In this document: positions 40,055-50,614 of the stretch, piece after piece | How the letters are laid out: every line of letters starts with the position of its first letter | Position numbering within the stretch: position 1 is the first letter of the stretch | DNA from: Polychytrium aggregatum | Taxonomy: Eukaryota > Chytridiomycota > Chytridiomycetes > Polychytriales | Length of the DNA stretch: 64,000 nt | Direction: 5' to 3' | Assembly (NCBI RefSeq): GCF_025602895.1 | Contig: NW_026516342.1 | Coordinates: 1-64,000 of the forward strand | Translations under genes and position numbers: made by a program | The notes under the pieces: model-generated | Database searches by the model: none | What the model saw: the letters and a program-made list of their open reading frames with translations, nothing else | Told to the model about the DNA's origin: nothing

Positions 40055-41078
40055 AGCTCGTCACAAGTGGGCGTCTGGTTGTGATCAAGCAGCGGTATAG
40101 AATGCTGTGGCTCGTTCTACTTGTTGCTCGCAACGTAAGCGGAGGCATCCAAGATATGGTATGGATGAACTCTTTATCTCTAGATCTGAATACATGCATA
40201 AACTTCCATGCTCAACAGCCCGCCGCCACTCCGAGCTGCTCTCTGTCGTCTTTGATGGAATGCCCTCGATCCGCCCATGTATCTGGATCCCACTGTTTGG
40301 TCTCACTGTTCGGTCTTACAGGCACTCCCAACTTGCACCGCGACAGTGTTCCTGATGCCGCGATGTTGGATTGCGACATTGGATTGTGCCGTTGGATTGT
40401 GCCGTTGGATTGTGCCGTTGGATTGTGCCGTTGATTTGTGACGCATCAACACATCCCCCATTATGCGCCTCCACTCCTTCCTTGTCCAGCGGGACGAATG
40501 AAATGAATCGGGAACATGTGTTTATTCGGGCCCAGAGGGAATGATCGGCGACCGCAAAGCGAGGTGTCTCGTTTCATTTTGTGAGCGCTGCAAGTGCAGA
40601 GTCCGGCATTAGCCAGAGACAAGTGGATTCACACATCCACGGTTCTACAGCTACCATTCTTCGTCTAGAGTACGTGGCAGGAGGGATGTCTATCGAGTCA
40701 GAACCCATTCTATGCAAGACCAAGGAGATCCAGGAGTAGACGATCGAAACAGGAGAACAATGAATCAAACAAGCAAACGCAACAGAGGCAAACGTGGCGC
40801 TTGCTCTCTACGAGTAGCAAAGATATGGGGCTATCCATATGAGCACATGAAAAGCGTCAACGGTGCAAGCGTGGAAGAAGAGGAAATATAGAGCATCCCG
40901 GTGCTGGAGCAAGGGCGGCTGTTAGGGCCGAGATCGTGAGCAGAATGCAGCAGGTAAGAGCGTTGAGCTGGGGATGGAAAGGGTGTAGTGCTGCAGCATC
41001 GGGATGAGTGAAAGTGTACCCAGCGGGGGCCCTTGCATGCGTGTGCGCTATTGGAGAGGTTTGCATGCAAGCTTCGAC
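40055..41078. other. Convergent intergenic region with 13-bp repeat
   Basis: About 1 kb between the 3' ends of the Kre9-like gene and the TEAD-like gene. It contains the TTGGATTGTGCCG repeat (40375-40437). No gene is supportable. Confidence 0.55.
40375..40437. repeat. 13-bp tandem repeat TTGGATTGTGCCG
   Basis: Four to five head-to-tail copies, the outer ones degenerate (TTGGATTGCGACA, TTGATTTGTG), downstream of the Kre9-like gene. Confidence 0.9.
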
Positions 41079-42571
41079 TCAGTCCGTGTATCCGTAGTCC
41101 TTCAGTCGAAGCACGTCGATGCCACCGGCTCCAGGTTCAAACACAAAGGCAAGGCAGAGCACCGTCGTTGGTGCATTTCCGGCGTCGATGTCCTTATAGA
41201 TCTGGTGGACGTTGCGAGACGGTATCCGTTACGATCAAAGTCTGGGGTCGCAAAGCCGATTCAGACTTCATGTCCGCCCAATTGCTCGCAGGCGAAATGC
41301 TCCTGGCAGCAGAGCCGCGGGCGTGACCCCCGTACAATGGCTTGCAATCGGTTCTCCGTGTAGAGCACCGTCCGGGGAAGCCATCGCCCACTTTCTACTC
41401 AGTCGCTCCCTTTTCGTCATACGCACCTGCATGACTGTGAGATTTTCGATCGCCCAGACTGCTTCGCTGTAGGTTTCAAGTTGTGAGAAGCCATTGAGGA
41501 AGGTATTGAAGAAATCCCCGGCAAAGTCAAACCGGTATATCAGCCGGTCGTCTTGGTTGAGTGGATAGCGCATCTCGGTGGTCTCGAGGATCTTTTTGCC
41601 AAAGGAATGGATACTTGTCGTGCACTCTATGGTGCGGTACCGCAGCGACTCGTAAATGGCAATGTTTTTGCACACACCCGAGTATGTGTATCCCAGGTCG
41701 ATGTTCATCTGCAAGGATGTGGATTAGACGGCAAGGGTCACCCAAACAAGTAACAGCCAGAATAGCATTGGGCATTAGCAGTTAAGTATGAGTCGGTTGG
41801 GCATTGCAGCGACACTGGTGCCTCGATTCGTCACAGCGAGCCGCTTGCGCTTTGAATCTGACGTCAGCGCGAGCCATCCTTCTGTGAACGGTACCTACCT
41901 TCAGCAAGAAGAACGAAGCCGATCTGATGCTCTTGTCGAATTCGTCTTGTAGTCCAGGCAGCAGGTTAAGAGGAGCACTACATATATCGATAGCTGGAGC
42001 CGAAAGGAGCGTTTGGCGTTCGTTCAGACGGACCAATTGGTGTCGCTGGAGCTGGACAAACATGTGCGGCATAGAAATCAGTGTCGATTTATCGTCGGGC
42101 AGTGCCAGGATCCCACTGAACCAAGACGACGCAGATCCAGGACCACACTCAGCTCCGGATCACTTCCAGGCCCCAGGGGGACCACGTTAAGCATGCAGCT
42201 CGAAAATGTACCAACCTCGGTGCTGCAGGTCAGGTCGACAAAGTCCAGGTGCATCTGAAAGTAGGTCAGATAGAAGACCGGAGAGCCACGAGATCCATCA
42301 TCCCCGAAAGTGATGTCATCCAGGTTCACACTGTGCCGACATTGTGCCATTTTAGGGGCAGCATATGGACACGCCGACACCAAGCCGCCTATACGAACAG
42401 GCGATTCCGAGGGGCTTGGCGACGGCAGAGAATAGGGCCTGCACTCGGTAGGAGACTGGTCCGGCAGCTTGGGATGCAGATCCGATGGCGTTGGATACGA
42501 TCGAGACACGTCCTGTGGCTCCGTGGGAGCTGTTGATGAGCGAGGCCGGCGAGGGGGGAATCGATTAGTGT
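41079..42571 (-). CDS. TEAD-type YAP-binding-domain protein (TEF/scalloped C-terminal fold), no TEA domain seen
   Basis: Last three exons are clear: 42115-41899, 41708-41427 and 41201-41079 (stop at 41079). They match the C-terminal YAP/coactivator-binding domain of TEAD factors in order: PAIDICSAPLNLLPGLQDEF with SIRSASFFLLKMNIDLG (TEAD: AVDIRQIYDKFP, NAFFLVKFWADL), GVCKNIAIYESL (FYGVSSQYES), IECTTSIHSFGKKILE (VTCSTKVCSFGKQVVE), LIYRFDFAGDFFNTFLNGF, AVWAIENLTVMQ (MMNSVLENFTILQ) and TTVLCLAFVFEPG (ETLLCIAYVFEV). Upstream, to about 42571, the frame holds a Ser/Pro-rich linker and SPVFYLTYFQMHLDF, the likely first strands. Joining it at 42115 needs one extra base in a G-run. The auto-palmitoylated Cys of animal TEADs is His here, and HIYRL at the end reads DVLRL. 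No TEA DNA-binding domain is visible to 45.6 kb. Confidence 0.75.
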
Positions 42572-45500
42572 CTGCACGCATAGCGAGGCAGAGCACAGAG
42601 GACCGACAGTAGCATATCGACTTGACCAGTGTCCCAAAAGGCAGCCAGCTAAGGATGCAAACCCCGCCTCGATGATCCCCTCCAGCACACGGAGGGAGGC
42701 GGTGAGAATGCAGTGGAAAGGCAGCCCACCCTTGCGATCGGTGCTTTTGAGGAGGCCTTGAGTGTTCTGGTTGAGATGGATGGATGGAGAATATAGACAC
42801 GACGAGAAAAACAGGATGAGTGGAGCGAATCGGACCCATATCGCTCGCCAAGGCTCCGCAGACTCCATCCCGCCGTATCGAATCGTGCAGGGCAGCTACT
42901 CTTGTTGGGAGACACCGTACCAGGCTCGGAAGCCGTATGAAGAGCTTGCGGGCCGTTGCTCGACTTGAGCCGGCATCTTTGGAGGACTCGAGTGGTGATA
43001 AGCTTTTGGTGTGGCCGTATGGATGGACTGGAGGGCGGGTTGGAGGATACGGTCGGATACAGCCCGGCAAGAATAAGCAAAGACAACGATTCCAGGAAGT
43101 AAGTGCTTGGTCACTGGCATGTATAGAGTTGTCGACGACTTGGCTTACCGCCGCGCTTGGTTCGGGATGCCAGAGATTCGACACAGAGCGAGCGCGAGTC
43201 TCGGGCCGACGACTTTAACGAAGATTTCGAGACATCGGCCGACCGCAGCTCTGCCTGGATGCCTTGAAGACCGGGCGGGCCCGAAAACGAGTAACCGAGG
43301 GGCTTGGAGGTACTTGGGGAGAGCGAGGCAAAGGCACTGACAAAGGACGGAAAGTGCTGGATCGAGTACGTGCTGCGAGCCGGGAGCTGCTATCGGAGAC
43401 AGAGGGCAAGCGAGAGACAAGGTTGTCAAATAAGTGTTTTATCGAGACTGGAACAGCAACTCAATGGGGGGGGGGAAGCCATTGGACAGCTTTGACGAGC
43501 CTGGCTCAATTGGGAGCGATACTCCCATAGGGTACGAAATACGACGAGGCGGAGGGCGGAATTATAGATCCACCCGAAACCAAACCAGCCAGGTTCAAGC
43601 CCCGACGACAAGAGTCCATGATTGCAAGGAGTCTGTATGAATATGGCAGCAACAGCGACATGAATCGCATGATAGACCCATACCGCGACATCCGAATCCG
43701 AGTCCGAGTACATCTCGGGAAACTGAATTTGGAGAGGAGGCAGGTGCTGGCACTGGAGCATGGCTGGCAGAGAAGACAGGGCTATGATGCGGGAAGATGG
43801 CGGGAAAGCAGGAGGGCGGGTGACTGCTTTATGTGAGAGTTGAGTGGATGTGTGGGCTGGCGAGGACCGAATAAAGTCTCTATGGGAAAAGCAGTGCTGT
43901 GGAGAAGAATGATGCAGAGAGTTGAAAGCGCCCGGTCTTTGCAAATGTGGAGGAGGAGGGCGCTGGAGGAATTAGAGACAGGAGATTTGCTGCAGCGGGC
44001 TGAATTGGTAGAAAGCGACGGCGACGAACGAGGGAGAGTCGATGGGCCAGAATTGCGGACCGATGTAGGACCAGGGCCAGTCTTTCAGCCGATGCCAGAG
44101 GTATGATGCCAGAGTTATGATTGAGGGAATGTGCTGGAAAGGCGAAGATGTTGCTTGCCCAGCCAGACAGATCTGCAAAGCCAGCGACCCGGACAGTTCA
44201 GAAGGACAGACCCTGATCGATCGGCGAGCGCTCGAGAATGCTCCAGCTATCGAAGCAGCCATCGGGCAAACCAAGAACGTCGAGCCCGGAGCGATGCTCA
44301 TGGCATGTTCTGGGGGGATTGGGCGAAGGGAGATGCTTGCGGCAAGACGATCAATCGCCGACCAGGGTGAACGACAGGTACTTACAGGGTCAAGCAGCAC
44401 AGCGAACGAGGGCAAGATACGAGAGATTATCGCCCAACTGGCTCGAAAGAATAGGGGCGCTGGGTTGGATCCAAGGATGAGGGAAAGAGCAGCTATCGAG
44501 GGATTGTAGCAGCAGCCCCAGGAACACAGCTACTCCGGGAAGCGACGGCAAGAAGGGATGGTGGTGATGGATCAACAACGGAAGTGCTGTGGCAAATACT
44601 GGACCGAGCCCTGGATGATGTCGACCAGTCGATGGCAGCAACTCGGGCGGATGGAGAATGCGGTGCAGAATGAGGGATGAAATGAGGGATGAAATGAGGG
44701 ATGAAAGGGGGGGGAGGAGGACCTGAGATGGCGGCACCGGCTAGATGAGTGATTGGGGTCGGCGGGAGATTGGGATCGGGGCAGCGCCTGGGCGAGTGGC
44801 TCGAGAATGAAGCTCCAGGCCAGGATGAGTGGGGATGTATTGGCAGAAGCGAGGCAAAAATGGAGGGAATTCTGTGGGAGCGAGGGAAGAGTGTTACGGA
44901 ATACTCCACAATACAGCAGGAGGAGTTGCTGTGCTGCCGCAGGGGTCTGGTCCAGCCTTCCAGCCGACCGACTCTGGGCGGGAGCGAAAGGCGGTTCGGG
45001 TTTGGTGGATGCGGGTGGGCGGCAGCGGCAGCGGCGGCAAGCATCGCTGGTATGGCATGCTGGGGAGGGCGAGATCGGTGCAGTCGATGCTGCCGGTTGA
45101 TGTTGCCTTCGATGCCGGTGTTGAGATGTCAATGGCGAATGGATGCACCGGGCGAGCGTCAGGGCGCCAGCAACATGCATGTCGGCGTGTCGGGTCCATT
45201 GTCCATCGTCATCAGGTCGTTGGCGTGCTGCAGCACCGTCTCCCACGGGTGCAATCCAGCGGGGCCGTCTCCGGACGGTTGAGTTGAGCAGGCACATTGC
45301 GCGGGAGTGCTGATGGGCGCGGCAAAGTGCGGGTGGGTGATGTCGAGCCAGGAGGCCATTCGACCTCGTCATGACGGCCGTCTGGGCGGATCATCATGCT
45401 CGGCAGCGATCGAGTGATCAAACAACGGAGCGTTCGAGTGACCGAGCCAGAGAGCCAAAATCACCCGAACCGCCAGGGACAGCACAAACAACACAACAGC

Positions 45501-45644
45501 GCACACAGCACAGAAGAGCAGCTTCATCGAAAACTATGGCCTTTTATTCTTGAAACATAAACGCAAGGGACTTAGCTCCCAATAACAGCCCCACAGAAGC
45601 AGGGCTGCATTGGTACACCAGTGGGGCTGCGGACAAATCTCCAT
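42572..45644. other. Long region without a recognised gene, may hold 5' exons of the TEAD-like gene
   Basis: About 3 kb. On the minus strand, 43409-43215 reads as a Ser/Arg/Pro-rich segment (RLPSVSDSSSRLAARTRSS and onward) that could be linker sequence. The rest shows many short frames on both strands and low-complexity purine-rich sequence on the plus strand (43260-44720), with an ATGAGGGATGAA repeat near 44670-44705 and G-runs at 43465 and 44707. I looked for the TEA motif RTRKQVSSHIQV and GRNELI on both strands in the frames supplied and did not find them. Confidence 0.5.
44670..44706. repeat. ATGAGGGATGAA tandem repeat, three copies
   Basis: Three head-to-tail copies of the 12-base unit followed by a G-run in the gene-poor region. 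Confidence 0.85.
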
Positions 45645-46761
45645 TTAGTAGAGGCGGACAGGCTTGCCCATGGACGACTTGATGAAGAGGGACTTGACGT
45701 TCTGCCAGTTCTTCTTGAGAAGGGAGACCAGGAAGTTGATGGACATCATGGTGTTCTGGATGATCTCGTCCTCGGTCATATCGACGTGGCCAATGGCAAC
45801 ACCGAGGCAGAGAACCTTCTTGAGCTGGAACTTGATGGTGGCCTTCATCTCAGTGACCTTGTCACCCAGGTTCTCGGAGTGGGTGAGGGGGGTGGGGAAC
45901 TTGCCGGCCTTGGCCAGACCGGGACCGAGCAGACGGGGGATCTGCTTGATGAGAGCCTCAGAGGCCAGGAAGGCATCGTACTTCTTGGCAAGCTTCTTGA
46001 TCAGCTTCTTGTTCTTGTTGAGCTTCTTGAGGTCCTCAACAGACTGGTACTCGAGGTCGATCTGCTTGGCCTGATCAATGTGGGCCTGATCGGCGAGAAT
46101 GCAAATCTTCATCTTGGGCTTGGGGATGTTGGGCAGGCGGACGGTTCCAGAGAAACGCTTGTCACGCTGGGGATCGTAGTTCTTGAGACCGATCTGGAGC
46201 TCGATGGTCTCGGTGAACTTTCTGGGCTTCTCCTCCTTGGAGTAGCGGAGGAGTTCCTTGACAGCCTCACGGACGGCACTCGCTTGAACCTTGCTGTGAA
46301 CAGCGACGGTGCGTGTGGGATGGGCGGGCGAGAGAGACGTTGATGTTGAGTATTGGTGCGCATGGGCTGCTTCTTCTACATGGCGACCTCCCGCTTTTCT
46401 CCCTCTCGCACACAGCGGTGGGTGTAGTTTCCCACGAGTGCGATCCGGGCCAAGTTTGGCCGTGAATTGCTCCCGCGGAACAGCTGCCTCCATCCCGTCA
46501 GGCCCAATGGGCGAGGCATCCGAGTTTGTGCCATCGTGGATCTGCCGTGCACCTTGAGGCATTCGTGTGCTCCGGATTGCTGCTGGTGCTGGTGTTGCTG
46601 GTGTTGCTGCTGTTGTCTTGATGCAGGTTTGCCCAGGTCCACATTCCGCCGAGCGTTGCATGCCTGCTGTCACGCTGTGCGCCTCGCGTACGACCACCTC
46701 CTCTCCACAGCCGATCCGCCGCATCTCCTGCCCAACGAGTCTGCTCGTTCGTTTACCTCAT
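45645..46761 (-). CDS. RPL10A: Cytosolic large-subunit ribosomal protein uL1 (RPL10A)
   Basis: Two exons on the minus strand: 46761-46757 (ATGAG only) and 46293-45645, separated by a 463-base intron (donor GTAAAC, acceptor CACAG). Sum 654 nt, 217 residues, exactly the family length. The protein reads [17 protein letters not shown], then [39 protein letters not shown], a Lys-rich [19 protein letters not shown], and [14 protein letters not shown], ending [11 protein letters not shown]. It forms the L1 stalk near the ribosomal exit site. A five-base first exon carrying only the start codon and two further bases is typical for ribosomal protein genes with a long first intron. It is divergent from the mitochondrial uL5m gene. 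Confidence 0.97.
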
Positions 46762-47197
46762 GTTTCGTTTTCGGGATGAAAGGGAGGGGCAGAAGGCGCT
46801 GCCGCCCACGCCGAGCAGAAATACCCCGCCGTGCCGAAGAAAAAACACACGTGTGTGGCTTGGCAGCCGCCTGCGCCACGCCACTCCTCCCGGTCGCAGA
46901 CGGTCACGTGGCGCACGTGCTGTGGCCTGTGTGTGCTTGCGCGGCGGATCCAAGTCGAAAAAATTTTCGGTCACCAGCCAGATCGCCGATCAGGATCGCG
47001 GGAGCCAGCATCCTCAGCCCCGCCCATCAGCCCATCTGTCCATCTGCCCATCTGTCCATCTGCCCATCTGTCCATCTGCGCTGCCTGCTCCAGCAAGCCC
47101 AGCAAGCCCAGCAAGCCCAGCAAGCCCGGCAAACCCGCAAACCCGCATAACTACAACCCCAGTCAACACCATCTCATCGATAACAACGTCCAGCACA
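46762..47197. promoter_or_regulatory. Divergent promoter of cytosolic uL1 and mitochondrial uL5m genes
   Basis: 436 bases between start codons. The plus-strand side holds two stacked simple repeats close to the uL5m start: CCATCTGTCCATCTGC units (47033-47085) and AGCAAGCCC units (47093-47133). A TTTTTTCGACTTGG-type pyrimidine tract is near 46957-46968. Joint control of cytosolic and mitochondrial ribosome genes is inference. Confidence 0.55.
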
Positions 47198-48648
47198 ATG
47201 AGATTCGCTCCCGTCCGCCTGCTTTCGTCGCTCGGCCGACCCTGCGGCCCCCATCGCCTGGCCGCGTCCGTGGCCTTGCCGGCGCGGGCTTTCGGCTCAT
47301 CGTCGTCGGCCATGGCCAAGCCAAAGCCATCGGCATCGTCAGAAAAGGGCTCCAGCTCGTCGCCGTCGCAGGAGACCACAGCAACTTCGCCGCATGCACC
47401 CCTCGCCGACCAAGTGGTTCGTGTTCGCCTGGAGGAGCATTACTACAACACACTGCTGGAGGACATCATGATCCTCTCATACGATCACTCATCCCCTACA
47501 GCCAGTCTCGAGGCCGCCCTCCCTGCGCTGAGCCGCAAGCTCCCTGAGAACGCCCTCGAGGATCTTTTCTCGACCCCGTTTTCCGATCTGCCAACACACC
47601 CCACCAACAACGTCACGACACACTTTCTCCTGTCCAACGAAAACTCGGGCTCGGTCGTGAACTTTCCGAAACGTTCGTTTGCCAAGAAGAAGCTGAACCC
47701 GATCGATTACACCATTGTCAAGAAGGAGGTCATGACGGCACTGCCGCCTCTCGATATCTGGAAGCCCTTCTCACCCTCGCCAAAGCGGCTGCCGCTGCTG
47801 CGGAAGGTCACGGTGAAGGTCTGGGAAGACTCTGCTGCTCACAACAAGTACGTAATTCGGGCACTGCGCGTCTTGCATCTGCTGGGCGCGCTAGCGGTCC
47901 AGGCGGGATCGGCTCTGCGTGGTAATTTCCACCCTGCCTCGACTCTGCCTCGATCTCGCCTTGCCCTGGTCTCGATCTAGCCTCGATCTAGCATCTCGTG
48001 CTTGCTTGCAGTTCTGAACAGACAGACGAACGTATCGCACGACAGCTCTGGTTGCTGACAGCACTCTCGACTCGATCTGGTGCCCCCCCCCATGCCGATC
48101 GCTCATCATATTGCCGCCGACATAGATCCCTACTGCTGGGTGCCATCATGAACCTCCAGTCAATCACCGGTGTCGAGGGAACGCCGCTCTTTTCCGACAA
48201 GAGCGATGCTTCCCGCAAGATCCGTGCTGGCATGCCGCTAGGTGCCAAAGTAGACCTCTACGGCGACAAAATGTACGAGTTTGTGGACAAACTGAACCAG
48301 TGCGTGCTGCCCCGCCTCCGCGAATGGGAAGGCATCAACCCGGTTGGCAACAACCTGGGCGCATTGAAGCTCGAGCTCCCCGAGTCGGCCATGGGCTACT
48401 TCCCCGATATCGAGCCTCACTTTGACATGTTCCCGAGGATGTTCAAAACCGAGATCACCTTCTTTACGACTGCCCGCAACGACCGTGAAACCATGCTGTT
48501 GCTCAGTGGCTTCCAGTTGCCATTCCTAGACAAGCCGATCGTCCAGCTCGAGGAGACCTCGGACGACAACTCGGATCCTTGGGCCAAGTTCTACAAGACA
48601 AAGCGACAGCAAGAGATGAGAAAGCAGAAGCTCATGGGCAAGAAATAG
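47198..48648 (+). CDS. Mitochondrial large-subunit ribosomal protein uL5m (MRPL7)
   Basis: Two exons, 47198-47847 and 48126-48648; 1173 nt, 390 residues. The N-terminus MRFAPVRLLSSLGRPCGPHR, with many Arg, Leu and Ala and no acidic residue for about 60 positions, is a mitochondrial targeting sequence. The middle part has VRVRLEEHYYNTLLEDIMIL and KVTVKVWEDSAAHNK. The conserved uL5 core follows across the splice: LLLGAIMNLQSITG, SDASRKIRAGMPLGAKVDLYG, MYEFVDKLNQCVLPRLREWEG and the C-terminal FPDIEPHFDMFPRMFKTEIT. uL5 binds 5S rRNA in cytosolic and bacterial ribosomes; in fungal mitochondria it sits in the central protuberance. Both ends are complete. Confidence 0.94.
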
Positions 48649-49116
48649 AGTCTGTCTTGAGCGTGTCCTGTGATGACGGCGAGTGTTCCAGTATACATAT
48701 GCCCAATGAAAGAAATTCGCCTGGACATTACCCAAAACATTACCTGGGAGTGGTGCATGGTTGGCAATCCAAGTGCTCGGTGGCAATCCAACTGCTCGGT
48801 GGCAATCCAAGTGTCTCATCTGCCCGAGCGCTGATTGGCGCTACCGTTGGTGAAATCATCGATTCATCCAAAGAGCTCTGCGACCGGGGTTGGCTCGCTG
48901 CCATTCGACCAGCTCGTCCAGCCAGGCTCGTCAGGGCCGGGCGAGAGTCGGAATCCGGCGATGCCTTGTCGCAAGCGTTGTCAGCAGGCTCAGGCCACAT
49001 CCAGCGCAGCGCCCGGCAATGACGCCAGCCAACCCGCCTCTGGCGACATCCGCATCATCTCTACAACATCGACAGCCGTCCCGCAGGCTGCATCTTGCCA
49101 TTGATCTTCGCCAACA
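48649..49116. other. Intergenic region
   Basis: Short spacer between uL5m and ChaC, both plus strand. Three GGTGGCAATCCAA-type copies lie at about 48762-48814. No gene is visible. Confidence 0.6.
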
Positions 49117-50614
49117 ATGTGGGTGTTTGGATACGGCAGCTTGATCTGGAAAGTCGGTATGTTGAGTCGCTCTCGGTTGCAGCCAAAAGCCCCGCCGTTG
49201 CCGCCTGCTGCATCCGTTTCCCCCAGCACTCATGTCTCGGAACACCAACCTTTGACAGACTTTCCATATGAAGTGAGGATACCGGGATACATCTGCGGAT
49301 TCGTGCGGCGATTCTGGCAGGTTCGTTCAGCCGCCGACGATGCCCTGTCAGCGAGCTTGGAGCAACGCTCTGCCCGCTGGGTTTGCTTTCCTGCCATCCA
49401 GTGCCTTGCTGGATGGGGGTCGTCAGTGTCGTCCGCAAGGTCGACCAGGAACAACTCTGGTCTTTATGAGCAGCTGCCGGTGTTCAGAAACCAAAGACCC
49501 GTCGTGCTGATCCTCTCTTGTCCCCGCCACTCAGGGCAGCCACGATCACCGAGGCACTCCAGAGTCGCCCGGCCGTGTGGTGACCCTCCTGCCGTATTCC
49601 GAGTGGCAGACGCTCTCGGATCGAGACTTTGCGGTCCACCAGCGAGCAGATGTCTGCTGGGGCGTTGCATGTGAGCTTTGTTGTCGAACGATCCGAGCGA
49701 GGGCAAACGACGACAGCGCCTGCGAACCAGTATGCCCTCCATTTGGACTTGTCGATGCCTTCAATGCGTCGGTTGCTGCTGCATTGATAGCCAGCTCAGC
49801 CGGTATCCATCTTCAGTTTGCCTTGCTGCATCCCTCTGATCTCGCTGTCGCTTGCACCATATATTTCATCTGGGTTTGGCTGCTCGTATGCAGACAAGGT
49901 TGCTCCCAAGGACGAGGCATGGGTCCGGGCCCACCTCGACCACCGAGAGAAGAATGGATACGAGTCTTTCAAGGTGCCTGTCTATCACCCGCTCGCAGGA
50001 AGTGACCAGCCGATCGTTCAGAATGCCATGGTCTATCTCGCCGGCATCGAAAACGAGGCCTTCCTGGGTCCAGAAACGCTCGACCACATGGGCGTTCATA
50101 TTGCCCACTCAAGAGGTCCAAGCGGCCAGAACTATGAATGTAAGTCACCTGAAGCTTCGAGTTGGGGCTCAACGCAAGAGTGCCCACAGCGAGCGATCCT
50201 TGGATGGATTTGGCTGCGTGTATTTGTCCTGGCAGTGGTCATATCGACAGGATGCCATCTGGTGGCCTCGAGAGATCGTCTGGCATATTGCGATCTACAG
50301 CTCGGGCCCTTCTGTGCTATCTTCAGAGCCGCTGACTAAGTGCGATACCAACCGCAGACCTCTTTGGGCTTTACAAGTCCCTGAAGGCGCTGGTGCCCGA
50401 TTTCCCGGACGAGCACGTTGAGCAACTCACCGACCGGGTGGTCCAAGCCCTCAAGGATAACCACGCCTTTGATCCCAGCATGCTAGAGAACCCCAAGTTT
50501 GACGATGCTCTGGGGGAGCTTCGAGAAATGTCAATCTGGACGCACGAGCGCCTGCAAGAGCGGCTGGATTTTGCGCACAAGCTGGAACAGGCCGAGGAGA
50601 GCTTGGCTGCATGA
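49117..50614 (+). CDS. Glutathione-specific gamma-glutamylcyclotransferase (ChaC family)
   Basis: Five exons: 49117-49156, 49259-49320, 49535-49670, 49894-50139, 50358-50614; 741 nt, 246 residues. The enzyme cleaves glutathione into 5-oxoproline and Cys-Gly in the cytosol. The start MWVFGYGSLIWK is the hallmark phosphate/gamma-glutamyl-binding loop, directly at the N-terminus as in the family. Then FPYEVRIPGYICGFVRRFWQ, GSHDHRGTPESPGRVVTLLP (with the conserved HRGTP...PGRVVTL and acidic catalytic position), YREKNGY-like HREKNGYESFKVPVYHP, VYLAGIENEAFLGP and IAHSRGPSGQNYEYLFGL. The C-terminus carries about 80 residues beyond the usual fold, helical (WTHERLQERLDFAHKLEQAE). Exon phases all close. 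The annotation is secure; the role of the extension is unknown. Confidence 0.95.

Noticed and set aside
43140-45372. Possible TEA DNA-binding exon for the TEAD-like gene
   Set aside because: I looked for GRNELI, RTRKQVSSHIQV and related patterns in the available frames and found none; only Ser/Pro/Arg-rich sequence is present.
45621-46343. 240-residue plus-strand frame rich in Leu and Val
   Set aside because: It is the antisense shadow of the highly conserved RPL10A coding exon.
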